A stretch of DNA of 64,000 nucleotides from Triatoma infestans (GCA_011037195.1 JAAEAF010002328.1:1-64000), one strand, 5' to 3'. Positions 45,310 through 56,262 are shown, counted from the stretch's first letter. Made by a program: numbers and translations. The notes: generated by a model not told the origin, from the sequence alone.

Positions 45310-46074
45310 TAATCTGATAGCTGGGAAGTGAAGATCAGGTTGTTTGAATCTGTGGTAGCAGCTACAGCTCTTTACTCTTCGGAACTTTGGGCCCTTGGTT
45401 ATTTGGAATCATTGGGAAGGTTGCAAATGTGTTTTTTCAAACAACTATATAATTTACCATTTAATACACCGAACCATTTCATTCGTACTGAAACAGGGTG
45501 TAAAGATATACGGGTTACAGTATTAGAGAGAACATTGAATCTATGGCTACAAGTTCTTCGTATGTCTCCAAATGAACCTTTAAAAAAATGCTTTGATGTT
45601 ATGATAAATTATCTAACAACAATCAACCTGCTATCGCACTCAAAAAACCATTGGTTCCTGCATCTCAACAACACACTTGTGACAATAGGGCTCCCGGCTA
45701 TATATAATTTCAATAGTACTGAGGTTTTGCTTCATTTCAAAGCTGATATTATTGAAAGGTGGACAAATCATCTGAGGAGTCAAGATGTTAACCGTATACT
45801 GAACTCCAAATACAACCCGTTTTTTAGACAACTAACAGCGTTTGGAGAAGGTGAACGTTACATCACGGAAAGAATGCCGATTAAACAGCAAAGAGTCTTA
45901 TGCCAGTTGAGATTGTCTAATATAAATATTATAAGGCTATTTCTAAATGGAGAAAGGGTTTCCATCAATGCGAGTACAATATGTGATCTCTGCAATACTA
46001 AAGAGCCTTTAACATTGGTACATTTTTTGCTGAAATCACAGCATACAGATGGGAGTTCCTTGCTCAGTATATAG
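45310..46074 (+). pseudogene. LINE C-terminal fragment, 5'-truncated and split by a second LINE
   Basis: Reads 'SWEVKIRLFESVVAATALYS', 'LYNLPFNTPNHFIRTETG', 'LRMSPNEPLKKCFDVM' and the finger CDLC...H with 'PLTLVHFLLK', all typical of the region after the reverse transcriptase. The final Cys of the finger and the C-terminus are displaced to 47521-47795 by insertion of another LINE; 45947-46097 is repeated there. There is no RNase H. The reverse transcriptase is missing. Confidence 0.75.
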
Positions 46075-46086
46075 ATCGCAGCGGCA

Positions 46087-47013
46087 ATGAAGAGGACAAA
46101 CATAAAGCATATACTGTCCAAGGGAAGATCAGATGTGTGGAAGGCTGAAGAGATATTATTTGACTCGATGGTAAGCAAGGTATTGTTGTACTGCGGAGAG
46201 ACATGGTCGCCGCCTTACGCTGATCTGCTGGAGAAAGTACAAATCAAGTTTTTCAAATCCTTGTTGCAGCTTCCCAGATCAACCCCCGACGCGTTACTAC
46301 GCCACGAACTCTGAAGAACGCACATTGATTATCAAATATTTAAAAGTATTTTATCGTGGTGGATAAGTCTGCTCAAGATGAGTGATACACGCATTCCAAA
46401 ACAGTGCTTTAACCGTCTTATGATCTTCGTAGATAACAAGGGAATGCCTTTCAATTGGTGCGCTCTCTTGCGGGGCTACCTAAATAAAGTAGGAGCTATT
46501 AACCTCTGGGAGTCTCAGGACCACAATGAAATAACTAAGAAAAAATGCGCTCTATTAACAGCTTACAAAAACCACCTTATTAGTACTGACATTGAAGCTA
46601 TGTATAAAACTAAATATAATATGTATATTAGATTTATCAGTCAATTTAACTGTCCACAGCAATATCTTTTACAAAACGTTCCATTGGAATTTCTGAAAGT
46701 AGTTGCTCAGTTACGTTTAGCAAACAAAAAGTATCCCAGAGTTATAATTAAAGGTAAAAAATATGATTTTAACCCAGAAAGAAACTGTTTGCTGTGTAAG
46801 TGTGAGTTATCAGATTCGATTGTCCATCTCCTATTAGAATGTAAGTCATTTATAGCCTACAGACTTAAATTTTTTGTAAAACTACCAAATTGTGAACTAG
46901 ATGCACTAGATATTATTTTAAATTGTAATTCAATACCTGAAATAAAAGATTTGTATTCGTTCACAAAAACTTGCTTAGAATTGAGAGAAAAGTTAAAACC
47001 ATATTTAAATTAG
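46087..47013 (+). pseudogene. Inserted LINE: C-terminal protein fragment
   Basis: One frame throughout, with a single TGA stop at 46312-46314. It reads 'GETWSPPYADLLEKVQIKFF', 'LPRSTPDALLRHEL', then 'TRIPKQCFNRLMIF' and a finger CLLCKCELSDSIVHLLLEC near 46785-46842, ending with 'LREKLKPYLN'. Same domain plan as the fragments at 37.4 and 45.3 kb but a different family. The first few codons up to 46097 belong to the flanking repeat. Confidence 0.75.
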
Positions 47014-47520
47014 ACGGATGAAACTGAAATAGTTGTCATTAGCTATAAATAACAACGTTAATTTAGTCAGAAAACAATTCTTGTTGTTTAAAACTAAAAA
47101 CTAAGTACATTAATTTTGTTTATAATATTGTTTTGTTTCTCTTACTGGAAAGTGAACATTTATGTTGAACTTGCTGTAAAATGAATAATTTTGTAAGCAA
47201 TAAAATTTTGATTTGAAATTAATATCCGATATAAGAAATTTGTATTTGTTCACAAAAATTGCTTAGAATTGAGAGAAAAGTTAAAACTATATTTAAATTA
47301 GACAGATCAAACTGAAATAGTTTGTCATTAGCTATACAAATATAAGCACCTCAATTACTAATTAGAAAACAATTCTCTGTCGTTTAAAATTAAATACTAA
47401 AGAACATCCCTTTTTATTTATATTTTGTTTTGTTTCTTTTATTGGAAAGTGATCATTTATGTTGAACTCTTGCTAAAAAATGTAATTTTTTATAAGCAAT
47501 AAAATTTGATTTGATTTGAA
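46098..47520 (+). mobile_element. LINE inserted within a LINE, with ~150-bp flanking direct repeat
   Basis: The insert is bounded by 45947-46097 on the left and 47521-47681 on the right, near-identical stretches of the host LINE. Its 3' end is a 'gatttgatttgaa' type tail. A tail-like 'aaaattttgatttgaa' also occurs at 47200-47216, followed by a second partial copy of the insert's own 3' end. Confidence 0.7.
47222..47516 (+). repeat. Second, truncated copy of the inserted LINE 3' end
   Basis: Matches 46945-47215 block by block ('aagaaatttgtatt', 'gaattgagagaaaagtta', 'cattagctata', 'gcaataaaattt'). It arose by local duplication or by tandem insertion of a short copy. Confidence 0.75.
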
Positions 47521-47795
47521 ATGGAGAAAGTGTTTCCATCAATGCGAGTACAATATGTGATCTCTGCAATACTAAAGAGCCTTTAACATTGGTACATTTT
47601 TTGCTGAAATGTCCACTCTACAGGTCATACAGGAAGGAGTTCCTTGCTCAGTATATAGATCGCAGCGGCAATGAAGAGGACTCACTCGCGAGATTACTAA
47701 ATATAACCGATGGGAACCAGTTGAAGAATGTATTTACTTTTGTGGAGTGTGCTATTAAAATGAGAAATTTTATTTTGGACTTGTATGAGACTTGA
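47521..47795 (+). pseudogene. Displaced C-terminus of the host LINE
   Basis: Repeats the finger region and completes it: 'TICDLCNTKEPLTLVHFLLK' followed by C, then 'QYIDRSGNEEDSLARLL' and 'VFTFVECAIKMRNFILDLY', stop at 47793-47795. A 3' UTR to about 47975 ends in a (TTCTA)n-like run. Confidence 0.7.
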
Positions 47796-47975
47796 TTGAT
47801 AGTTTTGAGTGCTAATTGTGTTATTGTGTAATATTATTAGTGTTAGATGTATACTTCTGAGCAATTTATATGTGAGTGATATTTTCTTTGTTTTTTGGTT
47901 ACTTTGAAATGTTGGGCCAGACCCCCTGTATCATGTAGCTTACATAAATACAGTATGTTTCTATTCTATTCTATG

Positions 47976-48282
47976 TTGTCAGTTAGTTTTATGCAATTTT
48001 CTAGAAAACAGCTCCAAACAATTCCTAGAACTTATTGAACACCACACACATTTATTAAATCCTGTTAGTATTGTGCGAAATATTTTTCCGCGAAACGTTT
48101 GATATTAAAACTGTTCTGGAGTAACTGCGATTATTAGTTCCTCAACAGTGTCAATCATTAAAACTGCGGATCCTCCACCTGGTGAGAGTTAAGGGTACTA
48201 AACTTTGAGTAAATATTGTAACTGTTGTGTTAAATTGTATTTTATGGCTGTTCTTATGTAATTCTACTTAGATTAAGGGTTG
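47976..48282. other. Spacer with faint TIR-family traces
   Basis: 47995-48150 shows weak plus-orientation blocks ('attttctagaaaacagctcc', 'ttttccgcgaaacg'). No gene. Confidence 0.35.
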
Positions 48283-48440
48283 TAGATTTATGAACCTTAT
48301 TAAAGCCTTTAGATTATATTTTTCTTTGTAATTTACATTATTCCCGACGTTTCGGCACTATGCGTGCCATCATCATGGGAAGATCAATATTCATAATTCT
48401 ATTATAATCTGTATCGCAATGTGATATATTTTATTATGTA
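48283..48440 (-). repeat. Family A repeat, single unit
   Basis: Near-identical to the unit at 44820-45135, from 'atgaaccttattaaagcc' to 'cgcaatgtgatatatttta'. Same orientation as the tandem copies 3 kb upstream. Confidence 0.85.
48341..48381 (-). ncRNA. Hammerhead-like motif, family A copy 3
   Basis: Same sequence and fold as at 44877-44917, including the AUGAUGA core. Confidence 0.55.
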
Positions 48441-48689
48441 ATTTCCAGTCTATAAGGTATGTCCAATTTTTATTTAGTTAATTTATTTGTAACTTCCATA
48501 TGTTACACGTCATTATATAAATTAGTTATGTAATTAAAAAAAATTTTTCCTCAAAACTGGTTATAATAAGTTTCATTATGATTTTGGTAATTGGACCACG
48601 TGGTTCCAAATTTGATTTTTAGTGATGAATATTCTATATTGGTATCTTCTATTATTTTTCTTGTTTTAAGGCTGTAACTGGCTAGGGGC

Positions 48690-48875
48690 CAACGTGGTAC
48701 AACTGGTTGTATAAACTGAATTTGCTCTGTGCAAGTCTGTGTTATCCCATGTCTTGACAAAAGCATCCTGAACATGGGCGAACACCGAAAACAGGTCGAT
48801 GACCACAAAAGAAGCCGGGCTACCACGGAAAATGTCTCTACTGGCTTTCCGCCTTGCTTGAACCAACACACAATA
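48690..48875 (+). repeat. Family B repeat, single arm
   Basis: Matches 24846-25025: 'tttgctctgtgcaagtctgtg', 'gcatcctga', 'ggtcgatgaccacaaaa', 'gctaccacggaaaatgtctct', 'gctttcc'. No inverted partner is seen nearby. An A-rich 'ataaataaata' stretch follows at 48890-48960. Confidence 0.75.
48763..48801 (+). ncRNA. Hammerhead-like motif, family B copy 3
   Basis: Stem I GCAUC/GAUG, box CUGAACA (G to C at a conserved position), reduced stem II GG/CC, GAAAAC and AGGUC. This copy keeps the GAAA box that copies 1 and 2 have lost, so the three together support the ancestral fold. Confidence 0.45.
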
Positions 48876-48960
48876 ATTAATCTTAATAAATAAATAAAAA
48901 TAACCATAAATAAATAAATATTCATAAATAATATTCTTCTTCTCCAAATAAATAAATAAA

Positions 48961-49792
48961 TTTCTCTCTTGTAAGCGTTCAAACTAACAAATACTCCAAT
49001 TTAGCCAATTAAATATGGCAAAAAAAGATGCAACGTCAGTTTCACATTAAAAGGAGCCTGTATTCCACGCAAAAAGAGGTCTTCGGTAACGAAAATGATA
49101 GATGTCTTCTGCAGCAAAAAGGTTACATAATGAGATTTGTGTAATTGTAAAGCTCTACCTATGGGAACAATTCAATCCTCATTATTCTCCCGTCAATTTT
49201 TTTCGAAACAGACAAAGTGTCGTTTGTTAGTGTCATTTACGTAGTAATTGTTTAGGAGCTGGGTATATAATTCCTAATATATTTTATAGAAATCTGATTG
49301 GTTCCTTTTAGAAATTAATTCAAAAGAATTTCGAAAATCGATTTTATAAGATCCAAAAATTTATCGATATACTTTTTATACTCACCTTTATAAAAAATGA
49401 TGAAAATGAAATATAGAGAATCGAAATACATTTGGAGTCCAACAAGACTCCAAAAAATCATTTTCATCATACAATGTCGAATAAAAATATTTCGATCTTG
49501 AGCTTGATAATTTCAAAATACCCAATCAAAGCCGGTTTCTATCTTGCCCTATTTAAAGCTGATATCATGCATTAGAACTTTGTAATTCTGTCATGATGGA
49601 CTTAGTTAAATTGTTGCATTAGCACAATATTTGGCTTTAATATTCGTTTAATTAGTATTTCATTTCCTGAAGTTTTTTTATTTTTATTATAAGCTTTATA
49701 TTTACTGAACTTCATTTATGAATTTATTAACTGAAGCTAATTAAAATGTATGAAGAGGATAGTAAACGTATATATAGAACTTAACATAACCT
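48961..49792. other. No recognisable gene
   Basis: AT-rich spacer, no repeat partner noted. Confidence 0.4.
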
Positions 49793-49832
49793 TTGGTATT
49801 TTATCCGTAGTAGCGTGCATATTGATTTTGTT

Positions 49833-49865
49833 CCTGACCAGTTTTAGATTTTCATCCATCGTCAG
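49833..49865 (-). ncRNA. Hammerhead-like motif, family C left arm
   Basis: On the minus strand: CUGACGA (fits CUGANGA), stem II GGAU-GAAA-AUCU (last pair weak), AAAAC and UGGUC. Stem I is only about two base pairs here. Less convincing than families A and B. Confidence 0.35.
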
Positions 49866-50124
49866 AGCATATTCACCAAGTTCGTGTAGAGAGTTCACTT
49901 CAACGTAATGTTTCTGTTACACTCGCACTTGTTGGTTGTATATATATGTGTGTGTGTGGAGGTTATAAGGTTATGTCTATAACCTTATTATATACCCAAT
50001 TAGATCCATGTTATAAGCCTTTCGAACATAATCTTATAACCTCCCCACATATATACAACCAACAAATGTGAGTGTAACAGAAACATTATGTTGAAGTGAA
50101 ATCTCTACCGAACTTGGTGAATCT

Positions 50125-50159
50125 GCCTGACGATGAATGAAAATCCGAAAGCGGTCAGG
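50125..50159 (+). ncRNA. Hammerhead-like motif, family C right arm
   Basis: CUGACGA, stem II GAAU-GAAA-AUCC (one mismatch), CGAAAGC and GGUC. Combining both arms gives GGAU-GAAA-AUCC and GAAAC, but stem I is not convincing. Confidence 0.35.
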
Positions 50160-50199
50160 AACAAAATCAATATGCATGCCACGACGGATAAAATATCTG

Positions 50200-52365
50200 A
50201 TGTTATTCCAAGCATTGCGGACCCACCCACATTTTCAATAACTTAACCTTGTCTAAATTTAGTTATTCCAATCTTACACTGTGGTCAATCAGTACTCGCC
50301 GACATGTGTATGAAGCCTTTAAATTCATCCCTTATGGAAGAAGGCAAAATTTCATTCGTTTACTAAATATGGAATTCTGTTTATAGATTAATGTAGGTTG
50401 TACAAAAACGGATACGGGGAATCTTAAATGAACTACAAAATATGTCCATCTAATGGTACATTCAGCACGACAAAAGTTTCCCAATTAACTAGGAAATATG
50501 TACTAGTAAAGTAAATGTTAGCCAAGAAAGCTGTAGGCAGGTTTCATGCACTAATAAACTTCTCATTCTCTCCAGATCAAGTTATCATGATTAGGCCCTT
50601 GTCCTGGAACAGCTATATTATGTATACTCACATCATAAAGTCTTACATAATGGCGAAAATTTGCAATCTCTTCGGTCTAATATATACTACTATAAAACTT
50701 GGCAAGTTGCAATGCTAAAACCTCTTGAAGAATTTATTAGTGTATTTTCTTCCCTCAAACTTTCGTTTGCTCATTAAAGACTGGCGCAAGATCAGAAAAA
50801 AAAAACAGACGCTGGTTTTCTTCGTGAATTTTGGATATCGAAAACTAAATAAATCTTCCAATATTTGATGGGGGAAAATTATTAATAAATATAAATGGAA
50901 CATTTACTCCAACCGTGCTCTTGCAGGCACTTAACATGGAAACGTTGGTTCATAAAGTAATTGAAAAAAGCAAATCTGAAATTGGTAAACTTCCGAGTAA
51001 ATTCATGTAGAAAAAAGGAACTTTATTTTTTAATTTTTACAATTTCCATTCATATTATTGTAATCTCAATTTGAACTTAAAATGAATATTATTTTTATTA
51101 TTAATTTAGTTTCCCGTCTCAATTAGTAAACTACTAGTAGAACTGAAATGAATAAATAACTATGAGTTTTTTTATGCTGATGCAGAAGTTGTTGAAGCTT
51201 TGTTTTACTTCAACTTTTTACTGATAATATGGTTTTTTGTTCATTCAAAGTCAATATTTTTATTGTAATCATTACTGACAAAAAAATAACCTAGATTGAA
51301 CTTTTCTTCAGAAATCAAATTGTATATAAAATTAAAACAGATTAAAGAGAAAAAAATGTGGTTGGGATGACAAAGGCTTTTTCCCCACTCTGCCAAGTTC
51401 ACTGTTCAATAGCTTCACTCTAATTCCACTGGAAACTAGAGAATGAGGATGTTCTGTTAGTGACAGTGGCGATTACGCAAAACACAATACTCCCCCTACT
51501 GTCGCCTCAACCTTCTCTCACCACCCCATTTGTCGCCTCAAATCCACCCCTCACCATTAAAATAAGCTTATTTTTGCCCGGCTGGCACCAATTTTCCCAC
51601 GCTCACTTTGCTTCGTCTAGTTTTACTTAACAGACATAAGACTAAGAAAAGGGACTTGGTGGAAAACCCTTTCTATCAATGTAAATGTTTCTGTTTGTGC
51701 AAAGAAAGTCTGAATCTGGTAATTGAATGACATTTAGAAATGGAAACACTGTGTAAGTACAAACTAGAAAACCTTAGTACGTTTGAAATGTTATTACAAA
51801 TGAACAAAACTCGTAACTACTACACATTATTTAAATTGTGAACTGTAATGGAACTTAAAAGCTGAATAATAACTACTTTAGGTTCAAAACATTATTTTCA
51901 TAGATATAGAAATTCTTTATAAAATATCAGCTACAATGCATTTGTGATGAAAATATTGTACTTCGTTATTTCTGCCACAGAATGCGCTAATAATAACAGA
52001 TTTCTTATCTCTACCAAAGGACAGTGCTTCTTAGATTATGTACTGCGCTGCTGTCACGCCTAAACGATGCAATTTGACTACCATTTAATATCAACGTATT
52101 TATTGACTGTTGATGAATTATGTCATGAAGAAATTTGGTGAGGATCGGTCAAGAAAGGAAAATTCAATTATGCCAACGTTTTGATAGAGTTTCCTGTATT
52201 TATTAATGCTTTAATATATAGATAGTCGTGAAGATGTGGAGAAAGATTTTTTAAACATATACATTTGTTATAGCGCAGAAACATAAAGAAAGAAAATTCA
52301 AAGTTATTAGTTTCTAATCTTAAATAATCTACAGAAAAAAAAGTAGAGAGGTAGAGAGGTCCGGG
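50200..52365. other. No recognisable gene
   Basis: Mostly AT-rich. 51360-51610 is richer in C with 'gtcgcctcaa' repeated near 51498 and 51531, unassigned. Confidence 0.4.
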
Positions 52366-52369
52366 CACA

Positions 52370-52765
52370 CACTCTATTGGGATCGCGTTATGCTCACGGA
52401 TCTCACAGTTAAGGGCGTTCCGACCTGATACTGTGTGGCACAATAAGAGTGAGGGTAACGTATTATATAATAGATGCCACAGCCCGGACTCAGCTAATGT
52501 TGTGTGGGCCTTCAATGAGAAACTAATTAGATACAGGCCGCTGGCAGCTGAGATTGATTCTCTTGGGAGAGTCGTTGAGTCTGTTGACATTGTAACGATT
52601 GTCATCGCTGCAGTTGGTGTACTACCGCGCTCTATCCAGGGGAGACTAATCAAACTTGAGATCAGTAATAAGATGCTGGCTTTAATGCAGCAAGTTGTAA
52701 TCTTTCATTCCTGTAGGATCATCAAGGAAATTTGCTGCAGGGGAAGGACGACCAGTGGCCGCTAG
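52370..52765 (+). pseudogene. R2-type LINE C-terminus, restriction-like endonuclease remnant (copy 1)
   Basis: Before a frameshift near 52415 it reads 'WDRVMLTDLTVK', then 'FRPDTVWHNKSEGNVLY', where RPD is the first part of the restriction-like endonuclease signature. The expected 'IIDA' downstream has become 'NRCHSP'. It continues 'KLIRYRPLAAEI' and 'VESVDIVTIVIAAVGVLPRS' to 'RIIKEICC'. This is the end of LINE proteins with a C-terminal PD-(D/E)xK-like nuclease (R2, R4, NeSL group). The reverse transcriptase is missing. Confidence 0.65.
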
Positions 52766-52949
52766 ACTGCTGATGATGATGGCCAAGTCGGCCTATTCAT
52801 ATATACTAATAAACAATGTGTTCACTTTATACAGGTGCCTTCTTAAAAAAAAAAAGTTAAGAACTACAGCGCATAGAGAGGGGATATACAGCGCTCTATT
52901 TGGATGCTTAGGAATGCCCGCGGTTGACTACTTGCGAACATTGGGGAGA

Positions 52950-53757
52950 AGAATGAAAAACCAAGGAGCTCGATGGCCAGTATTATGCGGTTTTGGAGGC
53001 GGACGGTGTCTCACGCGAGATATCAGTAAAGTGGCTCGTGCGAGATGAACTTTTTCCGGAGACGGAAGGAATTGCTCTCGCAATCCAATACAAAGTGATT
53101 GCTACAAGATCATACCGGAGACATATAATCTGTGAGCGAGAAATCTCTGACCGATGCTGGCTGTGCAACGCAGCAGCAGAGGCCATTCAGCATATCATCG
53201 CTGGGTGCTTGAATTTAGCAGGCACTGCAAACCTCTCAAGGCACGATAATCACAATAATGTAGCGCGCATGCTACATCAGGCACTGACAGTCAAACTCGG
53301 GATTTATGCCAGAAGGAGAAGAGTTGCCTTATTACAGGCATTACCTGAAGACCATAGTGGAAAAAACGGAGTTATTTTGGATTGGGATCAGTCATGATCA
53401 CCGATAGGTCGGTCATGCACAATAGACCGGACATACTTATACCCAAAAAAACGCAGCTGAAATAATAGATGTAGGTATTCCCTTGCACGAAGATACCCGC
53501 AAAATTTTAGCTAAGATATAGCGGAAGTACCAGGATCTAGCGGTTGAAATCAAAGAGATGTATCAGTTGGACGTGGTTAAGGCAATCCCGATCGTCATCC
53601 CGGCTATGGCCTAGTGCCTGTCGAGACAGTTAAGAATATGCATGAGACAGTTAAGAATATGCATGAGCTCGAACTGGAACCCTGGTTGTTGGAGAGGGCG
53701 CAGAAGTCTGTGTTATTGGATACAGCGAGGCTGGTGAGGAAGTTCTTCAATTTATAA
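52950..53757 (+). pseudogene. R2-type LINE C-terminus (copy 2) with zinc knuckle and endonuclease
   Basis: Starts '*KTKELDGQYYAVLEADGVS' with a stop in place of Trp, then 'WLVRDELFPETEGIALAIQ' and a CCHC finger CWLCNAAAEAIQHIIAGC near 53155-53210. After 'HSGKNGVILDWDQS' a stop at 53395-53397 interrupts the frame. Decayed frames then give 'HNRPDI' near 53420, 'DVGIPLHEDTRK' near 53469, 'YQDLAVEIKEMYQLDVVKAI' and, near the end, 'LLDTARLVRKFFNL'. RPD and D-V-G-I-P fit the restriction-like endonuclease. This copy retains more than copy 1. Confidence 0.7.
53623..53664. repeat. Two-copy 21-bp tandem duplication
   Basis: The 21-bp unit 'gagacagttaagaatatg'+cat is exactly doubled. It is in phase with the codons of the LINE fragment and so adds seven residues. 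Confidence 0.9.
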
Positions 53758-54335
53758 CAATTGGAAGTGTATTCAGTGGGTTGGAATGTTCTCCCCCGCT
53801 GATTCTATTTACAACAAGGAAAAAAGTAATAATAATAATGTGTAGGAGTGAAATTTCAATAATTTCGCTTCGTTCTATTATTTCAGTAATCATCCATCCA
53901 TCTGTTGTTATAGTTAGTGTCGAAGGTACATGGATAAAGCTGAAGAATGAAGAAAACTCTGTTCTAATTTTATCCATTTATTATAAATAAATGGTTCCAT
54001 CTCCTAAATAATTAAATTATAATTTTTAATTTTAAGAAACTAAAACATATTTGTTAATTGAAAAGTGTGAATAATACTAGAAAAATTAAGTAATTGTTTC
54101 ACACTAATTTTCTTTTAATTGTGCGAGAAGTTTAAAACTACTAGTATTAAATAAATTTTAATATTGCAGTTTATAATCATAAATTATTAAAAGGAGATAT
54201 TTCAATAATGAGTACATCTTCTAATAAAAAATAATATAAAAACATATGTTAAAAATTTTAGAAATATAATTTATCTCTCGTTTTTTTTTTTTTTTTTTTT
54301 AATATATGTAAAAAGGTGTGTTTGTTCAAAGTTAA
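53758..54335. other. No recognisable gene
   Basis: AT-rich spacer; poly(T) at 54281-54300. Confidence 0.4.
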
Positions 54336-54343
54336 TTTTTGTG

Positions 54344-54453
54344 GTGATGAGAGAAAAGTATTCGACGGAAAAGCAGGGCGACGATAATGCCAGCGAACCA
54401 GAAACTAACAACAGTTCTGCAGAGTGTAAACAACGATTTAATGAAAAATTCAG
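54344..54453 (+). other. Possible coding exon, unassigned
   Basis: An ATG frame (MREKYSTEKQGDDNASEPET...) rich in Glu, Asn and Ser ends at 'ttcag|ggtgac', which could be a 5' splice site. The stretch is richer in GC than its flanks. No motif is recognisable and no partner exon is proven, so this may be chance. Confidence 0.2.
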
Positions 54454-54949
54454 GGTGACCTCGTTTTCTTTCTACAAGAATAAAGAAGTGACACAGAGGC
54501 ATTGCCAAAAGTTACTCAATTTTCTTCTTCTATTTTTTTTGCCAAATATATAATATATCTCATGGGGTACTCAAAGAAACAAAGATGTCTCGCAATGTCC
54601 TTCTGTTTTTTTTTTTTGTTTATTTTTTTTAAATTCATGATATAACAAATCTTTTCTGAAATATTTAGAATGCAATAAAAATTTAAATAGGCATTTTTTA
54701 CTTAAATACTATTTCAAAATTATTATACTGATTATAGAGAGTGAATTACTTAAACAATCACTTCTGCTTTGTATATAGAAGAACAATGTAATTCGTTTTA
54801 AATTAGCACTTTTGTTTAACCGGAAACGTTTCTTCAAACAGGAAATTCTAGTAATATTTTTAACGTATTTTAATATAACACGATGGTAGACATTAAATTG
54901 AAGTGACATTTACAGGAGAGTTTAATGTTGCTGTTCCCCCAGAAATCTC

Positions 54950-55275
54950 CAAATGCAAAATAAAAGTAATACGCCATTTTGTGTGTATTAGTTAGCGAAT
55001 TTTTTTGAAGAAAATCGTTCCTTAGCCTTTTCCGAGAGAATGGCAAATAAATATAGGCTTACTTCCGTTTGATAGATTTTGACCGGAATTTTATTGTCCG
55101 ATTCACGTTATAGTATAATTAAATGGGATACCAAGATGCTGCGTTTTGTTTCTTGTTTCTTGAGATATTTTAACACACACACACACATACGCACAGTGAT
55201 CCGCTAAAACTTTTTTTTTTTCATGCCCATGATACCTCAGAACATGTCGCCGTCGTTTTGCCAATAGGGCGTAAG
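54950..55275 (-). repeat. TIR/microsatellite repeat family, diverged copy
   Basis: Blocks 'gaagaaaatcgttcct', 'cttccgtttgatagatttt', (AC)n at 55173-55185 and 'ccatgatacctcagaaca' appear in minus order. Confidence 0.55.
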
Positions 55276-55380
55276 CGCCAAAATTCAAAAAATGAGTTTC
55301 TAATGAAATTCTAGCTATATGAGTCTAATGCTTCTCTTAGAGACTTGGTTTTATCCACCAATTTAATCTGAATCGAAATA

Positions 55381-55522
55381 AATGAAAGAGCAGTTGTGTA
55401 AGCGCCACCTTGAGACTGAAAGAAGGTGAGCTTACCCAGCAGTATGCGACGAGATCCCTTTAGGACAGTGTTCTTACGCGCAGTTTGTGCTAAATCCTGT
55501 GTACTGGTAACATCCTGGTTAG
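55381..55522 (+). other. Possible 5' untranslated exon
   Basis: A relatively GC-rich stretch ends at 'ggttag|gtaagt', an ideal 5' splice site at 55523. A good 3' splice site stands 372 bp downstream ('tttgtttgctttcag', ending 55894). Without transcripts this is only a candidate. Confidence 0.3.
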
Positions 55523-55894
55523 GTAAGTTGTTTTAAAATGTTATTATCTTAGTATTTCTATTGCTTCTACTAAAGTTGATCAATTTTTGTGATAAAATCA
55601 AAAAATAATGCAAGAAATTGCTCAAAAAGAGATGTTGTCGCTTATGCCTTTTATATGGTGAATATTTAAATGGAGCAAACGCCAATCCTCCATTAAATAC
55701 CAATACATTTAAGGTTGCACTTTTAAAGCTGTTAAAAGCCAAAATGATTAATGTTGAGGTGCAATAGTAGTAGTTTGGGTTAAGTAGTTTCTACATTTCA
55801 TAATATTTCAAATAATATAGTCAATAATAACTGAAAATATCTTCTTTGATTTTTCATTTCAATATGGTCGCTTAAGTCTTTTGTTTGCTTTCAG

Positions 55895-55963
55895 AATGTT
55901 CAAGATGCATCGAGGTCAAAAAATATTAGATATTTTGGCAAATAAATCTATGGTGCCAAAAAG
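55895..55963 (+). CDS. Possible first coding exon of an unidentified gene
   Basis: Lies between a strong acceptor (pyrimidine-rich, ending CAG at 55892-55894) and a donor AAG|GTTAGT at 55961-55969. It opens with ATG and encodes MFKMHRGQKILDILANKSMV plus two residues, with two bases carried over. I do not recognise the protein. Upstream is a candidate untranslated exon. Downstream coding-like sequence is interrupted by a stop and an LTR. Confidence 0.3.
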
Positions 55964-55975
55964 GTTAGTAATGTC

Positions 55976-56233
55976 GCGGGAAAGCAAAAGAACGACAAGC
56001 TGCCAAACAAAGAAATGCTAATTAAAAAAAAGTTTAACTCAAAGAAATAATGTTACTCCCACACTGAAACCAATGATGAAAACAGTGATAATTATTCTGC
56101 ACTGGAAAACACCACTTCTTGTGAAGAAACAGGGACAAACCCAAAATATGGAAAAAAGAATAATTTATTACGATTTAGAGCAAAATTTCCAACTGGACAC
56201 TGTATTGGAATCAGTTATCGGATTCCAGAGGTA
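55976..56233 (+). pseudogene. Coding-like segment broken by a stop, before an LTR
   Basis: A frame of about 85 codons (GKQKNDKLPNKEML..., then after one TAA near 56050 CYSHTETNDENSDNYSAL... and FRAKFPTGHCIGISYRI) ends at 'ccagag|gtaatg', a good donor. The Asn/Glu/Ser-rich composition resembles 57063-57175 beyond the LTR. It could be a decayed host gene or transposon ORF. Confidence 0.25.
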
Positions 56234-56262
56234 ATGGAGTTCAGATGAGGATGGACTTGATA

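Larger units (their letters stand above)
49793..50199. repeat. Large palindrome (family C), arms ~180 bp
   Basis: The left arm (49793-49975) from 'ggtattttatccgt' to 'ggaggttataa' is the imperfect inverse of 50017-50199, ending 'cggataaaatatc'. The loop, about 40 bp, holds smaller inverted 'ataaccttat' motifs. Each arm contains a hammerhead-like motif. A short related piece, 'tggtattttatccgt', occurs at about 60103. Confidence 0.85.

Noticed and set aside
45310..47013. Penelope-like reverse transcriptase linked to the hammerhead-like repeats
   Set aside because: The proteins between the family A repeats end in CCHC motifs of ordinary LINEs, and no GIY-YIG or Penelope RT motif was seen.
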